Positions 16,001 through 24,416 of a DNA stretch of 64,000 nt are shown in pieces. Position 1 is the first letter of the stretch, and every line of letters begins with the position of its first letter. The translations under genes and the position numbers were made by a program. The notes under the pieces are model-generated. The model was not told the origin of the DNA. It did no database searches and saw nothing but the letters and a program-made list of their open reading frames with translations. The DNA comes from CAYMZZ01 sp964395095 (GTDB lineage Bacteria; Bacteroidota; Bacteroidia; Chitinophagales; Chitinophagaceae), in contig CAYMZZ010000010.1 in assembly GCA_964395095.1 (NCBI GenBank), positions 1-64,000 on the forward strand, in the 5' to 3' direction.

Positions 16001-16447
16001 ATGAAGGCAAAGAAAACGCCGCAGGCTTCGCCCGGCACGCTCCATTTTCCCTTGTCGATCCGCAAAAGCCGGATTGCCGGTAAGGGGGCCTATGCCGAAA
16101 AAGCCATCCCTGCCCGGCGCAAGCTGGGAAATATGGGCGGCATCATCATCTCTTATCGCGAAGCCCAGAAAAGAGTGAAGCAGCAACCCCATAATGTGCT
16201 GTATATGGTTGAATTCGACAACGAACCCGTAGCGCTCGACGCCAGTGTGGACAGCAATGCTCTCCGGCATATCAATCACTCCTGCGATCCCAACACGTAT
16301 ATGCGCCGCGCCTATCGAAAAGTGGAATTCTATACGAAAAGGCCAATTCGTAAAGGTGAGGAACTGACCTGCGATTACGGAGAAACCCATCATGATGGAA
16401 AACTGCCCTGCCGATGCGGGGCGGAGAATTGCAGGGGGTGGTTGTGA
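16001..16447 (+). CDS. Bacterial SET-domain protein methyltransferase
   Basis: A 148-residue stand-alone SET domain. It shows the N-terminal SET-N strand (SIRKSRIAGKGAYAEKAIPA), RHINHSCDPNTYMRR (the pseudoknot NHSCxPN that builds the AdoMet and Lys channel), GEELTCDYGE, and a post-SET cluster CRCGAENCRG that binds zinc with a Cys of the NHSC motif. All residues needed for lysine methylation are present, so it should be active. Bacterial substrates are mostly unknown; candidates include ribosomal or nucleoid proteins. It starts 13 bp after the DUF2452 gene. Confidence 0.88.
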   Translation: MKAKKTPQASPGTLHFPLSIRKSRIAGKGAYAEKAIPARRKLGNMGGIIISYREAQKRVKQQPHNVLYMVEFDNEPVALDASVDSNALRHINHSCDPNTYMRRAYRKVEFYTKRPIRKGEELTCDYGETHHDGKLPCRCGAENCRGWL

Positions 16448-16454
16448 AGAAGGG

Positions 16455-16588
16455 AAGTTGTAAGTGGTAAGTTGTAAGTTGTAAGTTTTAAGTTTTAAGT
16501 AATAAGTTTAGTATTTTTAGTTAACAACGTATGCATATACACCTCCCAACTTAAAACTTATAACTTACAACTCAAAACTTACAACTTG
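16455..16588. repeat. Heptamer inverted arrays reaching the pdxJ start
   Basis: The left arm (16455-16510) is eight consecutive 7-nt units: AAGTTGT, AAGTGGT, AAGTTGT, AAGTTGT, AAGTTTT, AAGTTTT, AAGTAAT, AAGTTTA. The right arm (16548-16588) is six complementary units, CAACTTA, AAACTTA, TAACTTA, CAACTCA, AAACTTA, CAACTTG. The loop is 37 nt. The last unit of the right arm supplies the TTG start codon of pdxJ. Confidence 0.9.
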
Positions 16589-17305
16589 ACAAAGCTTTCC
16601 GTCAACATCAACAAAATCGCCACCCTGCGCAATTCGCGCGGCGGCAACAATCCCAATGTGCTGCAGGCCGCCATTGATGTACAGGAATTTGGAGCCGATG
16701 GAGTAACCGTACATCCCCGTCCTGACGAGCGGCATATCCGCTATGCCGATGTGCGGGCCATCAAACCCATTATTCAAACGGAATTCAATATTGAAGGCAA
16801 TTGCCGTGAACAGAAATTTGTGGACCTGGTGCTCGAAGTAAAACCCAACCAGGTAACACTGGTGCCTGATGCGCTGGGACAACTTACATCGGATCATGGC
16901 TGGAATACCATCGCAAATAAGGATTACCTGAAAGAAATGATTGCCGTTTTCAGGCAGGCTGGTATCCGCGTTTCCATTTTTGTGGATCCTGACCCCATAA
17001 TGGTGGAGGGTGCCGCAGCTACCGGTACCGACCGAATAGAGCTTTACACGGAAGCCTACGCGCGCAACTATGCCGAGGGTAAACATAAAGAAGCGGTGAA
17101 ACCCTATATTGCCGCGGCTGAAAAAGCGCGTGAACTGGGCCTGGGAATCAACGCCGGACATGACCTGGACCTTCATAACCTCCAATACTTCCGCCAACAT
17201 ATTCCCTGGCTCGATGAAGTGAGCATTGGCCACGCCCTCATCTGCGATGCACTCTATCTCGGACTGGAAAATACCGTGCAGCTCTACAAACGTCAATTAT
17301 CCTGA
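16586..17305 (+). CDS. pdxJ: Pyridoxine 5'-phosphate synthase PdxJ
   Basis: A 239-residue TIM barrel that condenses 1-deoxyxylulose 5-phosphate with 3-amino-2-oxopropyl phosphate to form pyridoxine 5'-phosphate (DXP-dependent vitamin B6 pathway, cytoplasm). Family motifs: TKLSVNINKIATLRNSRGG, DGVTVHPRPDERHIR, LVPDALGQLTSDHGW, GADRIELYTE-type block (ATGTDRIELYTEAYA), and LGINAGHDLDLHNL near the C-terminal phosphate site. Length is normal (E. coli about 243). The start is a TTG that belongs to the last heptamer of the repeat; no ATG lies nearby in frame, and the family N terminus fits this codon. Confidence 0.96.
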   Translation: MTKLSVNINKIATLRNSRGGNNPNVLQAAIDVQEFGADGVTVHPRPDERHIRYADVRAIKPIIQTEFNIEGNCREQKFVDLVLEVKPNQVTLVPDALGQLTSDHGWNTIANKDYLKEMIAVFRQAGIRVSIFVDPDPIMVEGAAATGTDRIELYTEAYARNYAEGKHKEAVKPYIAAAEKARELGLGINAGHDLDLHNLQYFRQHIPWLDEVSIGHALICDALYLGLENTVQLYKRQLS

Positions 17306-17321
17306 TTCCGGCCTTAGGGGC

Positions 17322-17350
17322 AAAAAAAAACCGCACTCCTGGGAGTGCGG
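17322..17350 (-). terminator. Strong hairpin with T9 on the minus strand
   Basis: CCGCACTCC and GGAGTGCGG pair around TG. The nine A at 17322-17330 give a T9 run for leftward transcription; rightward, the stem is followed only by cttcaaaat. It can end pdxJ transcription, but its geometry fits a minus-strand gene ending just to the right, which agrees with the decayed frame at 17409-17700. Confidence 0.65.
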
Positions 17351-17408
17351 CTTCAAAATCTTTCATCAGAGAGTAGAGTTTTTTCTCAATAGGGTTGTAG
17401 ATTTTGAA

Positions 17409-17700
17409 TTAAACAATAGTTTTCAAGGTGGACTCGGATTTAGAAACGGGCTTTTTTTGGATCTTGGATTCAGGTTCTTCAGGTGGACGGGTCGGTCTTT
17501 ACAAGGATACAGGTGGCTTTTTCAAAGAGATTGTGGAACTGAACTTTCAATGGATGGTAGCGGTCTTCAAAAGGATATACGGAAAAGTCTTTCGGGTGGA
17601 TTCTGGATTCTGGTTTTTCTTTCGGAAATCGGATTCGGGTTTTCAGTAGGATTTGGCCTTCTTGCTGCATCAAATTTCCACAATTACACCATAGAATCAT
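17409..17700 (-). pseudogene. Possible decayed Pro/Lys/Glu-rich gene
   Basis: This 580-bp gap (17306-17885) holds no intact gene. On the minus strand, pieces of low-complexity coding sequence appear in different frames: FDAARRPNPTENPNPISERK, then KTRIQNPPERLFRIS, then SLKKPPVSL, and finally RPTRPPEEPESKIQKKPVSK followed by SESTLKTIV and TAA at 17409. The leftward T9 terminator lies 60 bp beyond. Together these suggest a small disordered protein broken by frameshifts. Alternative: chance frames in a G/T-rich spacer. The rest, 17701-17885, shows only a CCGTAGC...GCTACGG hairpin near 17806-17840. Confidence 0.3.
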
Positions 17701-17885
17701 AACTTTTCGCCTTATAATAAGTCAGTTATCGTAAAATTCCGGTACCATCGCTCCGGAACCGGGAAAGGAACAGATCGTAGTTTTACCAATGCTGGGTGTA
17801 AACCCGTAGCCCAGCTCGCGAAACGGGTCCAGCTACGGCCGCTGCCGATGAGGGAAATGATTATTAACCCACTGAAAGAAAGAAA

Positions 17886-18698
17886 TTGAGAAAGAAACTT
17901 AGAATTTGGTTGAAGAAGAAAGGCTGGTACGACCGTTTACGGTATTCCCGGGCTTTTCGGCTTTACCAAAAACTATTCAAACCGCAGGAGCTCCGGGCCG
18001 AAGAAAAAGAAATCCGCTTTTATCAATCCTTTCTTTCCCCATCCCGGCTCCTGTTCGATATAGGTGCTTACGATGGGCATAAGACGGCGGCCTTCCTCCA
18101 TCTGGCCCAAAAAGTGGTATGCTGCGAACCCGACAGCCGCAACCTTGAAATTCTACGCACGCGTTTCCGAAACAGACCTGTTGAAATAGAGCCCGTTGCC
18201 GTTTCCGACAAGATTGGATTTGTACACTTCCACACCCATCATCCCGGCTCCGCCTTTAATACCATTAGCGAGCGTTGGAAATCGATTTTGGAAAAGGATG
18301 AATTAGAAAAATGGAATGAGAAAATCCGGTTTAGCCATGCATCCAGCGTACCCTCCACCACTCTCGATGCGCTGATCGGCAAATACGGTATACCCGATTT
18401 TATAAAAATGGATGTGGAAGGAGCAGAAACCCTGGTGCTGCTGGGGCTCAGCCATCCGGTTCCCGCCCTCTCATTTGAAAGTTTGCTGCCCGACTACAGA
18501 GATGCGTTACAGACTTGTGTAAAAAGATTGCTCGAAATTGATGCAGGTTACCGCTTCAACGTGTCGGTAAATGAATCGCTGGTATTGCCCCAATTCGTGG
18601 AAGAAAAGGAATTGATGCATTTCCTCGACCAAAGCGCTATCACCCACCTCGAGATCATAGCCCGGCTCCAGCAGCAGGACCTCCCGGGCAGATCATAG
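17886..18698 (+). CDS. FkbM-family methyltransferase
   Basis: A 270-residue AdoMet-dependent methyltransferase of the FkbM type. Motifs: LLFDIGAYDGHKTAAFL (AdoMet loop), VVCCEPDSRNLEILRTRF, VEIEPVAVSDKIGFVHFH, STTLDALIGKYGIPDFIKMD and VEGAETLVLLGL. A basic N terminus (MRKKLRIWLKKKGWYDRLRY) may contact membrane or substrate. FkbM proteins O-methylate sugars and small molecules; the substrate here is unknown. The start is a TTG at 17886 with an AGAAAGAAA stretch upstream; no ATG is available. Its end overlaps the end of the convergent porQ gene by 6 bp. Confidence 0.85.
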   Translation: MRKKLRIWLKKKGWYDRLRYSRAFRLYQKLFKPQELRAEEKEIRFYQSFLSPSRLLFDIGAYDGHKTAAFLHLAQKVVCCEPDSRNLEILRTRFRNRPVEIEPVAVSDKIGFVHFHTHHPGSAFNTISERWKSILEKDELEKWNEKIRFSHASSVPSTTLDALIGKYGIPDFIKMDVEGAETLVLLGLSHPVPALSFESLLPDYRDALQTCVKRLLEIDAGYRFNVSVNESLVLPQFVEEKELMHFLDQSAITHLEIIARLQQQDLPGRS

Positions 18699-19751
18699 TC
18701 CCTGAAGCTTATCCATCGCGATGCTGAGACCAAAATGGTGGTAACCGTTGGAGCGTTGATATTGAGAACGCGCATAGCGCAATTGAAAGCGCCGTGCCCT
18801 GACAGAAAAGCCCAGCGAAAATCCGGCCAGGCCATTTCCGCCCTCCCCTATCTGCAGTTCGCGCCGGCGTAAATAGTTGAAGCCAAGGTCGGCTTGCAGC
18901 AATTCGCCTATAGCAATATGGGTGGCCAAGACCAGGTGGCGAAATAAATTATCAAGGGAAAACTTTTCACCGTCGCTGGTCGACCATCCCGCCTGGTTGT
19001 CGAACGAAACATCATTATACCCTAAAGCCAGCCGGTGAAGATGGTGTGCAGTAAGAGAAAATGACAACGGCGCGTTGTTGAGCGATTTGGTAAACCCTAA
19101 CTGCAGGTCAAAGGGCAGGTCATCACCACCCTGGCCGCCATAGGTACGCAGGGTGGTCCCCATATTCCTCGCTACCAGGCCCACACTCCAGCCCCGGCTT
19201 GTATCCAGGTATTGAAGTCCAATATTCGCTGCAAGACCATTGGCACGGTAAACCCCGTAGGAGGATTGAATATATTGAAGGATTACTCCGTAGTTCCATT
19301 TGCTTTTGTAGGATCGGGCCGCAGCAATTCGTAGCACCCAATCCTGTGGCCGAAAAATACCGAGGTTGTTGCCGGAAGCATCCGTTTCGGTCAGGCTCCC
19401 ATAGTCCAGGTAATGCAAACCAAGGGAAAATCTTGTTTTGGAGCGATCATGGTGCCAGGCCCCGGCGGCGGCATACGCGTTTAATCCATTAAAGCCGGTG
19501 CTGAATCCTGTCATCAGTTGCGCATGCATCTCTTCGGTCAATAATGCCGGGTTTTCCATAGCCATGCCCAGGTCGTTGCTGGTTTCGCTGATATTCATCC
19601 CCCCCATGCCCGTCACCAGGGGTGTGGAGGGCAAGCGAAGAAAATTGAATACCGCGTTGCCGCCAATGGTTTGAGCGGCGGCTGGCCAAAAGATAAGGCA
19701 CAAAACGGAGCATATAATAAATGAGCGTATCAAATGAAATATCCACGACAA
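18693..19751 (-). CDS. porQ: Type IX secretion system protein PorQ
   Basis: A 352-residue outer-membrane beta-barrel with a signal peptide ending PAAAQ. The N-terminal segment GGNAVFNFLRLPSTPLVTGM, then GGMNISETSNDLGMAMENPA, then LLTEEM, is the PorQ signature. It continues with strands such as KTRFSLGLHYLDYGSLTETD and ends FGLSIAMDKLQGL. PorQ takes part in the T9SS attachment complex (with PorU, PorV, PorZ in Porphyromonas gingivalis). It is transcribed in the same direction as the upstream GH31 gene with a 40-bp gap, so read-through is possible, but the functions are not obviously linked. It shows the organism has T9SS, which matters for the giant protein at 35461-43554. Confidence 0.88.
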   Translation of the reverse strand: MSWIFHLIRSFIICSVLCLIFWPAAAQTIGGNAVFNFLRLPSTPLVTGMGGMNISETSNDLGMAMENPALLTEEMHAQLMTGFSTGFNGLNAYAAAGAWHHDRSKTRFSLGLHYLDYGSLTETDASGNNLGIFRPQDWVLRIAAARSYKSKWNYGVILQYIQSSYGVYRANGLAANIGLQYLDTSRGWSVGLVARNMGTTLRTYGGQGGDDLPFDLQLGFTKSLNNAPLSFSLTAHHLHRLALGYNDVSFDNQAGWSTSDGEKFSLDNLFRHLVLATHIAIGELLQADLGFNYLRRRELQIGEGGNGLAGFSLGFSVRARRFQLRYARSQYQRSNGYHHFGLSIAMDKLQGL

Positions 19752-19791
19752 GAGTTAACTTATCCGATATTTCAAATGTACGAGCAAAGAC

Positions 19792-21876
19792 TTAATAGAC
19801 TGATACCAGTTTCCAGGATTTGGTGGAATAGGGCGCATGACCACTGATTTTCCTGACCTTCCACCTGACTACGCCATTCGCCTTACGCCTGGCACGTACT
19901 TTCAGGAGTGCAAAGTTTCCATTTTTATAATTCATGCTTTCACCATCATCAATATACACATACCCTTCGCTTCTTCCCTGCTTATCGAAATGGGCAAGCA
20001 ATAACAACGAATCCATATTAACGGCTCCTGAGTAATATAGATTTTGTTGTGTAAGTGGAATGAGACGGCCCTGATGCATCCATATCGCAGGCTGGATTGT
20101 GTCCATGGCTATATCCACAGCCGGAATAGAAATCCTGGTCCATCTATCTGCTGGTTGAAATGACGACCAGCGGGGTACGATCATGAGATCTGCTCCCCAA
20201 AGGAAGGCCTGTTCTTCATTTCGCAAATTTATATCTGAAGGGTTATCCCAAAATACCGGACGCATAATGGGCCAACCTTTTGTAGCTGCCATATAGAATG
20301 CGTGGTACAGGTAGGGCAATAAACGATAGCGACGCAGCAGGGCCCGTTGTGCGATATCTTGTGCACCTGGGCCAAATGCCCAGGGCTCCTGGTTGCTACT
20401 GCTTTTGGAACTATGATTGCGGCAAAACGGATAGAAAGCGCCAATGCTGATCCAATCTGCGAAAAGCGCTGAATCCGCATTGCCTGAAAACCCGCCGAGG
20501 TCCGGACCCGAAAATGGCTGGCCGGAAAGCCCCAGATTCAGCAACATGGGGGTAGCCAGTTCCAGGTGCGCACGGGTAGAAAGATTATCGCCCGTCCAGG
20601 TTGCGGCAAAACGTTGCCCACCCAAAAAATTGGCCCGGGACAAAACAAAGGGCCGCTTCCCCGGGTTAGCCCTTTCAATTCCCTCCCGACTGGCCTGTAC
20701 CATCAACATTCCGTACACATTATGATAACGCAGGTGGGAGCCGGCAGGCAAAGGCCCACCACCCCGGTGATAATTGCTAACAGGCATGGTGCCATCCGGA
20801 CCGTCAAATACGGCTGGCTCATTCATATCGTTCCAAACACCATCAATTCCGGTATCCATGAAATCCTTATATAATCCAGCCCACCATTCCCGGGTTTCAG
20901 GTCTGGTGAAATCCGGAAACTGACAATCACCTGGCCACACTTTACCAATATAAGGCTGCCCGGTGCTATCCAGCACCCAGTGATCGCCGCTGGTGCCCTG
21001 ATCATAAACAAAATAACCGGCTTCCTTCTTTACTCCCGGATCTATCATATAAACCGACTTAAACTGCATGGCATGCAGTTCATCGTTAAGCCAGGATGGA
21101 TCTTTGAACTGAATAGAATCAAACGTAAATACTTTGTAAGATTGCATATAATCAATATCCATCCATATTACATCGGCCGGAATCTGCCGGTTGCGCAGTT
21201 CTTTGGCAATATCCAGCACACGCGTGTCTGGCGTATAGCTATAGCGGCATTGATGATAACCAAGAGCCCACAATGGCGGCATCTCCATTTTACCTGTGTA
21301 CTCTCCCAATAGCTCCAGCAACTCCGCGGGCGAACCCGCCTCCATTATCAATACTCGAAATGGCGGACCTTCACTCCAAATTCGCACAGTATCCCCCAGA
21401 TGAAATTCCTGCTTCCAGCTATTGTCGGCTAAAATACCAAAGGCTGTACCATTCCTTCGCAAACCCATTATCCAGGGATGAGCCTGGTAAAGTCTTTTGC
21501 CCTCGTCCTTTTTGTAGGCATAATTGTCCGTGTTCCATACTATTGTTTGCGTGCTATTTCGCCTCAGCGGGCCATTAACTTCACCCATACCATACAGGTC
21601 GGTACCTGCTGGCAAAACCAGTTCCACTTTTGATAACCCATTCTCCCTGCTGAATCGCGGTTGGAGTGGCCAGTTTGCAGGAACGCGCCGACCCGGTACC
21701 AATTCCTTCACCAGGGCAAACGAAGGAAGATGCTCTAGACTATCGAAATCCGCGGGCGTAAATACAGCTACCTGATCCGATAGCAGAAAAGAAGTCTGTG
21801 AGAAGAGAGCCCTGACGGGCAAAAAGATACATAGTAGCAGGACAAAAGAGTTCCTGCCTCCGAATATGGAAGTCAT
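19792..21876 (-). CDS. GH31 alpha-glucosidase, secreted
   Basis: A 694-residue glycoside hydrolase family 31 enzyme with a signal peptide (ends RALFSQ). N-terminal beta-sandwich (LYGMGEVNGPLRRNSTQTIV), then the catalytic barrel: IWMDIDYMQSYKVFTFD, GVWNDMNEPAVF with nucleophile Asp350, and FAATWTGDN with the likely acid/base Asp. The substrate is probably an alpha-linked glucan oligomer (alpha-glucosidase rather than xylosidase, judged by overall motifs). It should act in the periplasm. Last enzyme gene of the operon that starts with GH13 at 28383; the preceding propeller gene ends 34 bp before it. Confidence 0.92.
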   Translation of the reverse strand: MTSIFGGRNSFVLLLCIFLPVRALFSQTSFLLSDQVAVFTPADFDSLEHLPSFALVKELVPGRRVPANWPLQPRFSRENGLSKVELVLPAGTDLYGMGEVNGPLRRNSTQTIVWNTDNYAYKKDEGKRLYQAHPWIMGLRRNGTAFGILADNSWKQEFHLGDTVRIWSEGPPFRVLIMEAGSPAELLELLGEYTGKMEMPPLWALGYHQCRYSYTPDTRVLDIAKELRNRQIPADVIWMDIDYMQSYKVFTFDSIQFKDPSWLNDELHAMQFKSVYMIDPGVKKEAGYFVYDQGTSGDHWVLDSTGQPYIGKVWPGDCQFPDFTRPETREWWAGLYKDFMDTGIDGVWNDMNEPAVFDGPDGTMPVSNYHRGGGPLPAGSHLRYHNVYGMLMVQASREGIERANPGKRPFVLSRANFLGGQRFAATWTGDNLSTRAHLELATPMLLNLGLSGQPFSGPDLGGFSGNADSALFADWISIGAFYPFCRNHSSKSSSNQEPWAFGPGAQDIAQRALLRRYRLLPYLYHAFYMAATKGWPIMRPVFWDNPSDINLRNEEQAFLWGADLMIVPRWSSFQPADRWTRISIPAVDIAMDTIQPAIWMHQGRLIPLTQQNLYYSGAVNMDSLLLLAHFDKQGRSEGYVYIDDGESMNYKNGNFALLKVRARRKANGVVRWKVRKISGHAPYSTKSWKLVSVY

Positions 21877-21910
21877 AATAAAGTGAATAGATTGATGGAA
21901 AAGCCGCTGC

Positions 21911-22744
21911 TTACTGCAATGGCATTTGAATTCGGTAAGCTATTAGCCGATGATCATTAAATGTTGGCACCAACAACAGATCCAGATCCCTGGCATAAAA
22001 AATATCAGCCGTATTAATTTTTTGAGAAGTAACATCCATCATGAGCACAGGCTTGGACCCGGGTACCCAATAATAAATGCGACCGGCCCAATGGGAGTAC
22101 ACAAAATCATCCGCATGCCAGCGTTCCAATCCGTCAACGCCACCCGCTTCCTCGAGCAAAACTTTTACCTGCCGTGTCTTGCGATGAATTTGATGAATAT
22201 GCGTGGAACCCAGGTAAAGGTAGTCGCCTTCCGCCCAGAGACCATTGGCTCTTTCCCAGCCTGCCGCCTCCATAAAAACTTCCAGCTTCCTGCCCTCCCA
22301 TTTGTACAGCCTGTTGGTACGGCTGTCGGATACATACACAATACCATCCTGGCTTACTGCCACATCATTCAGAAAAACGGCTTCCGCATGTTCATAACGC
22401 TGAAGCAGTTTTCCCGTGGTCAGATCAACCGACACCAAAGCATCCACATCTGAAACAAATAATTTACCCTTATAAATGGCCATACCCTTTGGAGCGTGCA
22501 GCCCTTTCGCCCAATGCAGGTTATTGATCGTACCATCCGCATTCACGCGGCTGATAAATCCGTTACCGTCCTTATCCGATGAGTTGCCATTTATATTGGC
22601 CACATAAATGAATTTGGTGCCCGCATCATAGAGCGCTGATTCAGGAGCGCGAAAAACAGTATCGGTTTTCCATACTTCAACCAACTCCTGGCCAGTAGCC
22701 CGGCAGAAAAAACAGCAACTCCACAAGAATAACAGGTATTTCAT
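21911..22744 (-). CDS. SMP-30/NHL-like beta-propeller, exported
   Basis: A 277-residue exported protein (MKYLLFLWSCCFFCRATGQE signal) built of repeated blades: FRAPESALYDAGTKFIYVAN, SRVNADGTI, LHAPKGMAIYKGKLFVSDVD, EAVFLNDVAVSQDGIVYVSD, ANGLWAEGDYLYLGSTH, and YARDLDLLLVPTFNDHRLIA. This is the SMP-30/gluconolactonase-like six-bladed fold, whose members are lactonases or sugar-binding proteins. The acidic metal ligands of true gluconolactonases cannot be assigned with confidence. Lies 11 bp after the carboxylesterase gene in the same operon. Confidence 0.75.
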   Translation of the reverse strand: MKYLLFLWSCCFFCRATGQELVEVWKTDTVFRAPESALYDAGTKFIYVANINGNSSDKDGNGFISRVNADGTINNLHWAKGLHAPKGMAIYKGKLFVSDVDALVSVDLTTGKLLQRYEHAEAVFLNDVAVSQDGIVYVSDSRTNRLYKWEGRKLEVFMEAAGWERANGLWAEGDYLYLGSTHIHQIHRKTRQVKVLLEEAGGVDGLERWHADDFVYSHWAGRIYYWVPGSKPVLMMDVTSQKINTADIFYARDLDLLLVPTFNDHRLIAYRIQMPLQ

Positions 22745-22755
22745 ATTTGATGGTT

Positions 22756-24366
22756 TTATTTGCGCCCGGCAAACTGCTGCAGCAGCAGCCGGTCATGCGC
22801 ATGTACCAAATCCGGCTCGTTTTGAAACAATAAGGTAGGTCTTTTTTCGGGATCATATTCCGGCCAGTGGGGAATTTTTGCTGTTTGGGGTATGCCCGTA
22901 CGGGCAAACTGCAGCCAGGCGGCGCTCATTCTTGTGGCCAGCTCGTAAGTTGCCGGCTTACCACCTGTCATTTCCTGGCATCGCTCGATGTTGTTAAAAA
23001 CAAATGGAAGATCGAGGCAATGGCTGGATCGAAAGCGGCCATCCAGCACGGGTGATTCCCAGGTAAAGAGATAGTTGTACACCGGGCTTTTGGCGGCGCG
23101 CAAATCGCTCCAGCGTATGACTGCCGCGCGGCCACGAATGTCAACATCCAGGAGGTCGATCGGTCGTTGATCCTGCGGATAAGCCTGTCGCACTGCGTCG
23201 GCAAACTCTTGCGCATTCCCGGGATATTTCTCTTCAAGCATTTTCAGCGCATCTTCCGCAGTTGCGGGATTAACAAAATTGTGCGTATTGAAAGCCGGCA
23301 CAAATTCATGTTTGGTGCTGCCAATAATCACCGGTATTTCAGGCATCAGGCCAATGGCTTTTTCATCGGCAGGTTGCCAGGGAAGTATTTCTCCATCCAC
23401 CACAGGTCCCCATCGCACCTGGAAGCCGTCAAGGGTTTTGCCTTCGGCTTTGAACCGTTCATTCCACTTACCCAAAACTTTCTCACCCGCCCTTCTTAAA
23501 AATTCGTAGGGTATATGACGAATAGAGTCCAACTGATCAGCCTTCAGGCCAAGCTCGTATACAATATCCTTTCCAATGGCCTGGCTCAACGCAGGCTCAT
23601 AAAACTCAAGGCTCACTCCGCTCTGAATAATGGCTTTATGAAATAGCCCTTTAGCCAGGGGCGACGATAGCAGGGCTGTTACCTTTCGGCCTCCACCACT
23701 TTGCCCAAAAATGGTTACGTTATCCGGATCTCCGCCAAAGGAAGCAATATTATCCCGCACCCATTTCAATGCGGCAATCAGGTCGTACAGACCCAGGTTG
23801 GCTGTATGCTGATACTGCTCTCCAAAAGCTGAAAGGTCGAGGAAGCCAAGAATATTGAGCCGATGATTAAGGTTAACGACTACCACTTCTCCGGTACGGG
23901 CCAGATTTTCCCCATCGTAGGATGGCAGTTCATTGCCCGAGCCTGTAGCAAATCCGCCACCATGCAGCCAAACCATCACCGGCATTTTTTTGTCGCCCGC
24001 AACATCCGGGCTCCAAATATTCACCCGATGGCAGTCTTCCCCCGGATACCCAAAATCGTGATGAAAGAAAAACTCCGACTGGTCGATCACATTGGGGCCG
24101 TTCTGCGGCGAAACGGGGCCATAGGCCATCGAACTCCGCACACCTTCCCATGCGGGCATTGGCTCAGGCATTTCAAAGCGTTCGGCCCTGGCATAGGGAA
24201 TACCCTTGTACACATAAATTCCCTTGTGCTTATACCCTCTTACTTTGCCTGATTGGGTGGCAACAATGGCAGCGTCAGGGGTGGAGAAATTGTCGGGCGG
24301 ATTATCACAGCCGGTCAGCAAAAGCAGGACCACCATGATAATCGTGATTAAGGAGTTATGTTTCAT
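22756..24366 (-). CDS. Type-B carboxylesterase lipoprotein
   Basis: A 536-residue alpha/beta hydrolase of the carboxylesterase type B (COesterase) family. The lipobox is LLTGC and mature start DNPPDNFSTPD. Motifs: GKVRGYKHKGIYVYKGIPYA, EDCHRVNIWSP, MVWLHGGGFATGSGN (oxyanion hole), NVTIFGQSGGGRKV (nucleophile Ser; the usual GESAGG is here GQSGGG), KHEFVP (acidic residue) and RSSHCLDLPFVFNN (catalytic His). It would hydrolyse small esters at the cell envelope, for example acyl groups on a sugar. An ATG two codons upstream (24372) is equally possible. Confidence 0.88.
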   Translation of the reverse strand: MKHNSLITIIMVVLLLLTGCDNPPDNFSTPDAAIVATQSGKVRGYKHKGIYVYKGIPYARAERFEMPEPMPAWEGVRSSMAYGPVSPQNGPNVIDQSEFFFHHDFGYPGEDCHRVNIWSPDVAGDKKMPVMVWLHGGGFATGSGNELPSYDGENLARTGEVVVVNLNHRLNILGFLDLSAFGEQYQHTANLGLYDLIAALKWVRDNIASFGGDPDNVTIFGQSGGGRKVTALLSSPLAKGLFHKAIIQSGVSLEFYEPALSQAIGKDIVYELGLKADQLDSIRHIPYEFLRRAGEKVLGKWNERFKAEGKTLDGFQVRWGPVVDGEILPWQPADEKAIGLMPEIPVIIGSTKHEFVPAFNTHNFVNPATAEDALKMLEEKYPGNAQEFADAVRQAYPQDQRPIDLLDVDIRGRAAVIRWSDLRAAKSPVYNYLFTWESPVLDGRFRSSHCLDLPFVFNNIERCQEMTGGKPATYELATRMSAAWLQFARTGIPQTAKIPHWPEYDPEKRPTLLFQNEPDLVHAHDRLLLQQFAGRK

Positions 24367-24416
24367 ATACAATTTCAGATCTTTCGTTTGACTAGAAGCT
24401 TTTCATGTTTGAGGAA

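Noticed and set aside
16455..16588. CRISPR array from the repeated 7-nt units
   Set aside because: Units are contiguous without spacers, arms are complementary, and no cas gene is near.
17226..17702. 158-residue plus-strand frame after pdxJ
   Set aside because: It starts inside pdxJ in another frame, is rich in Phe/Gly/Arg in a G/T-rich spacer, and shows no family or start signal.
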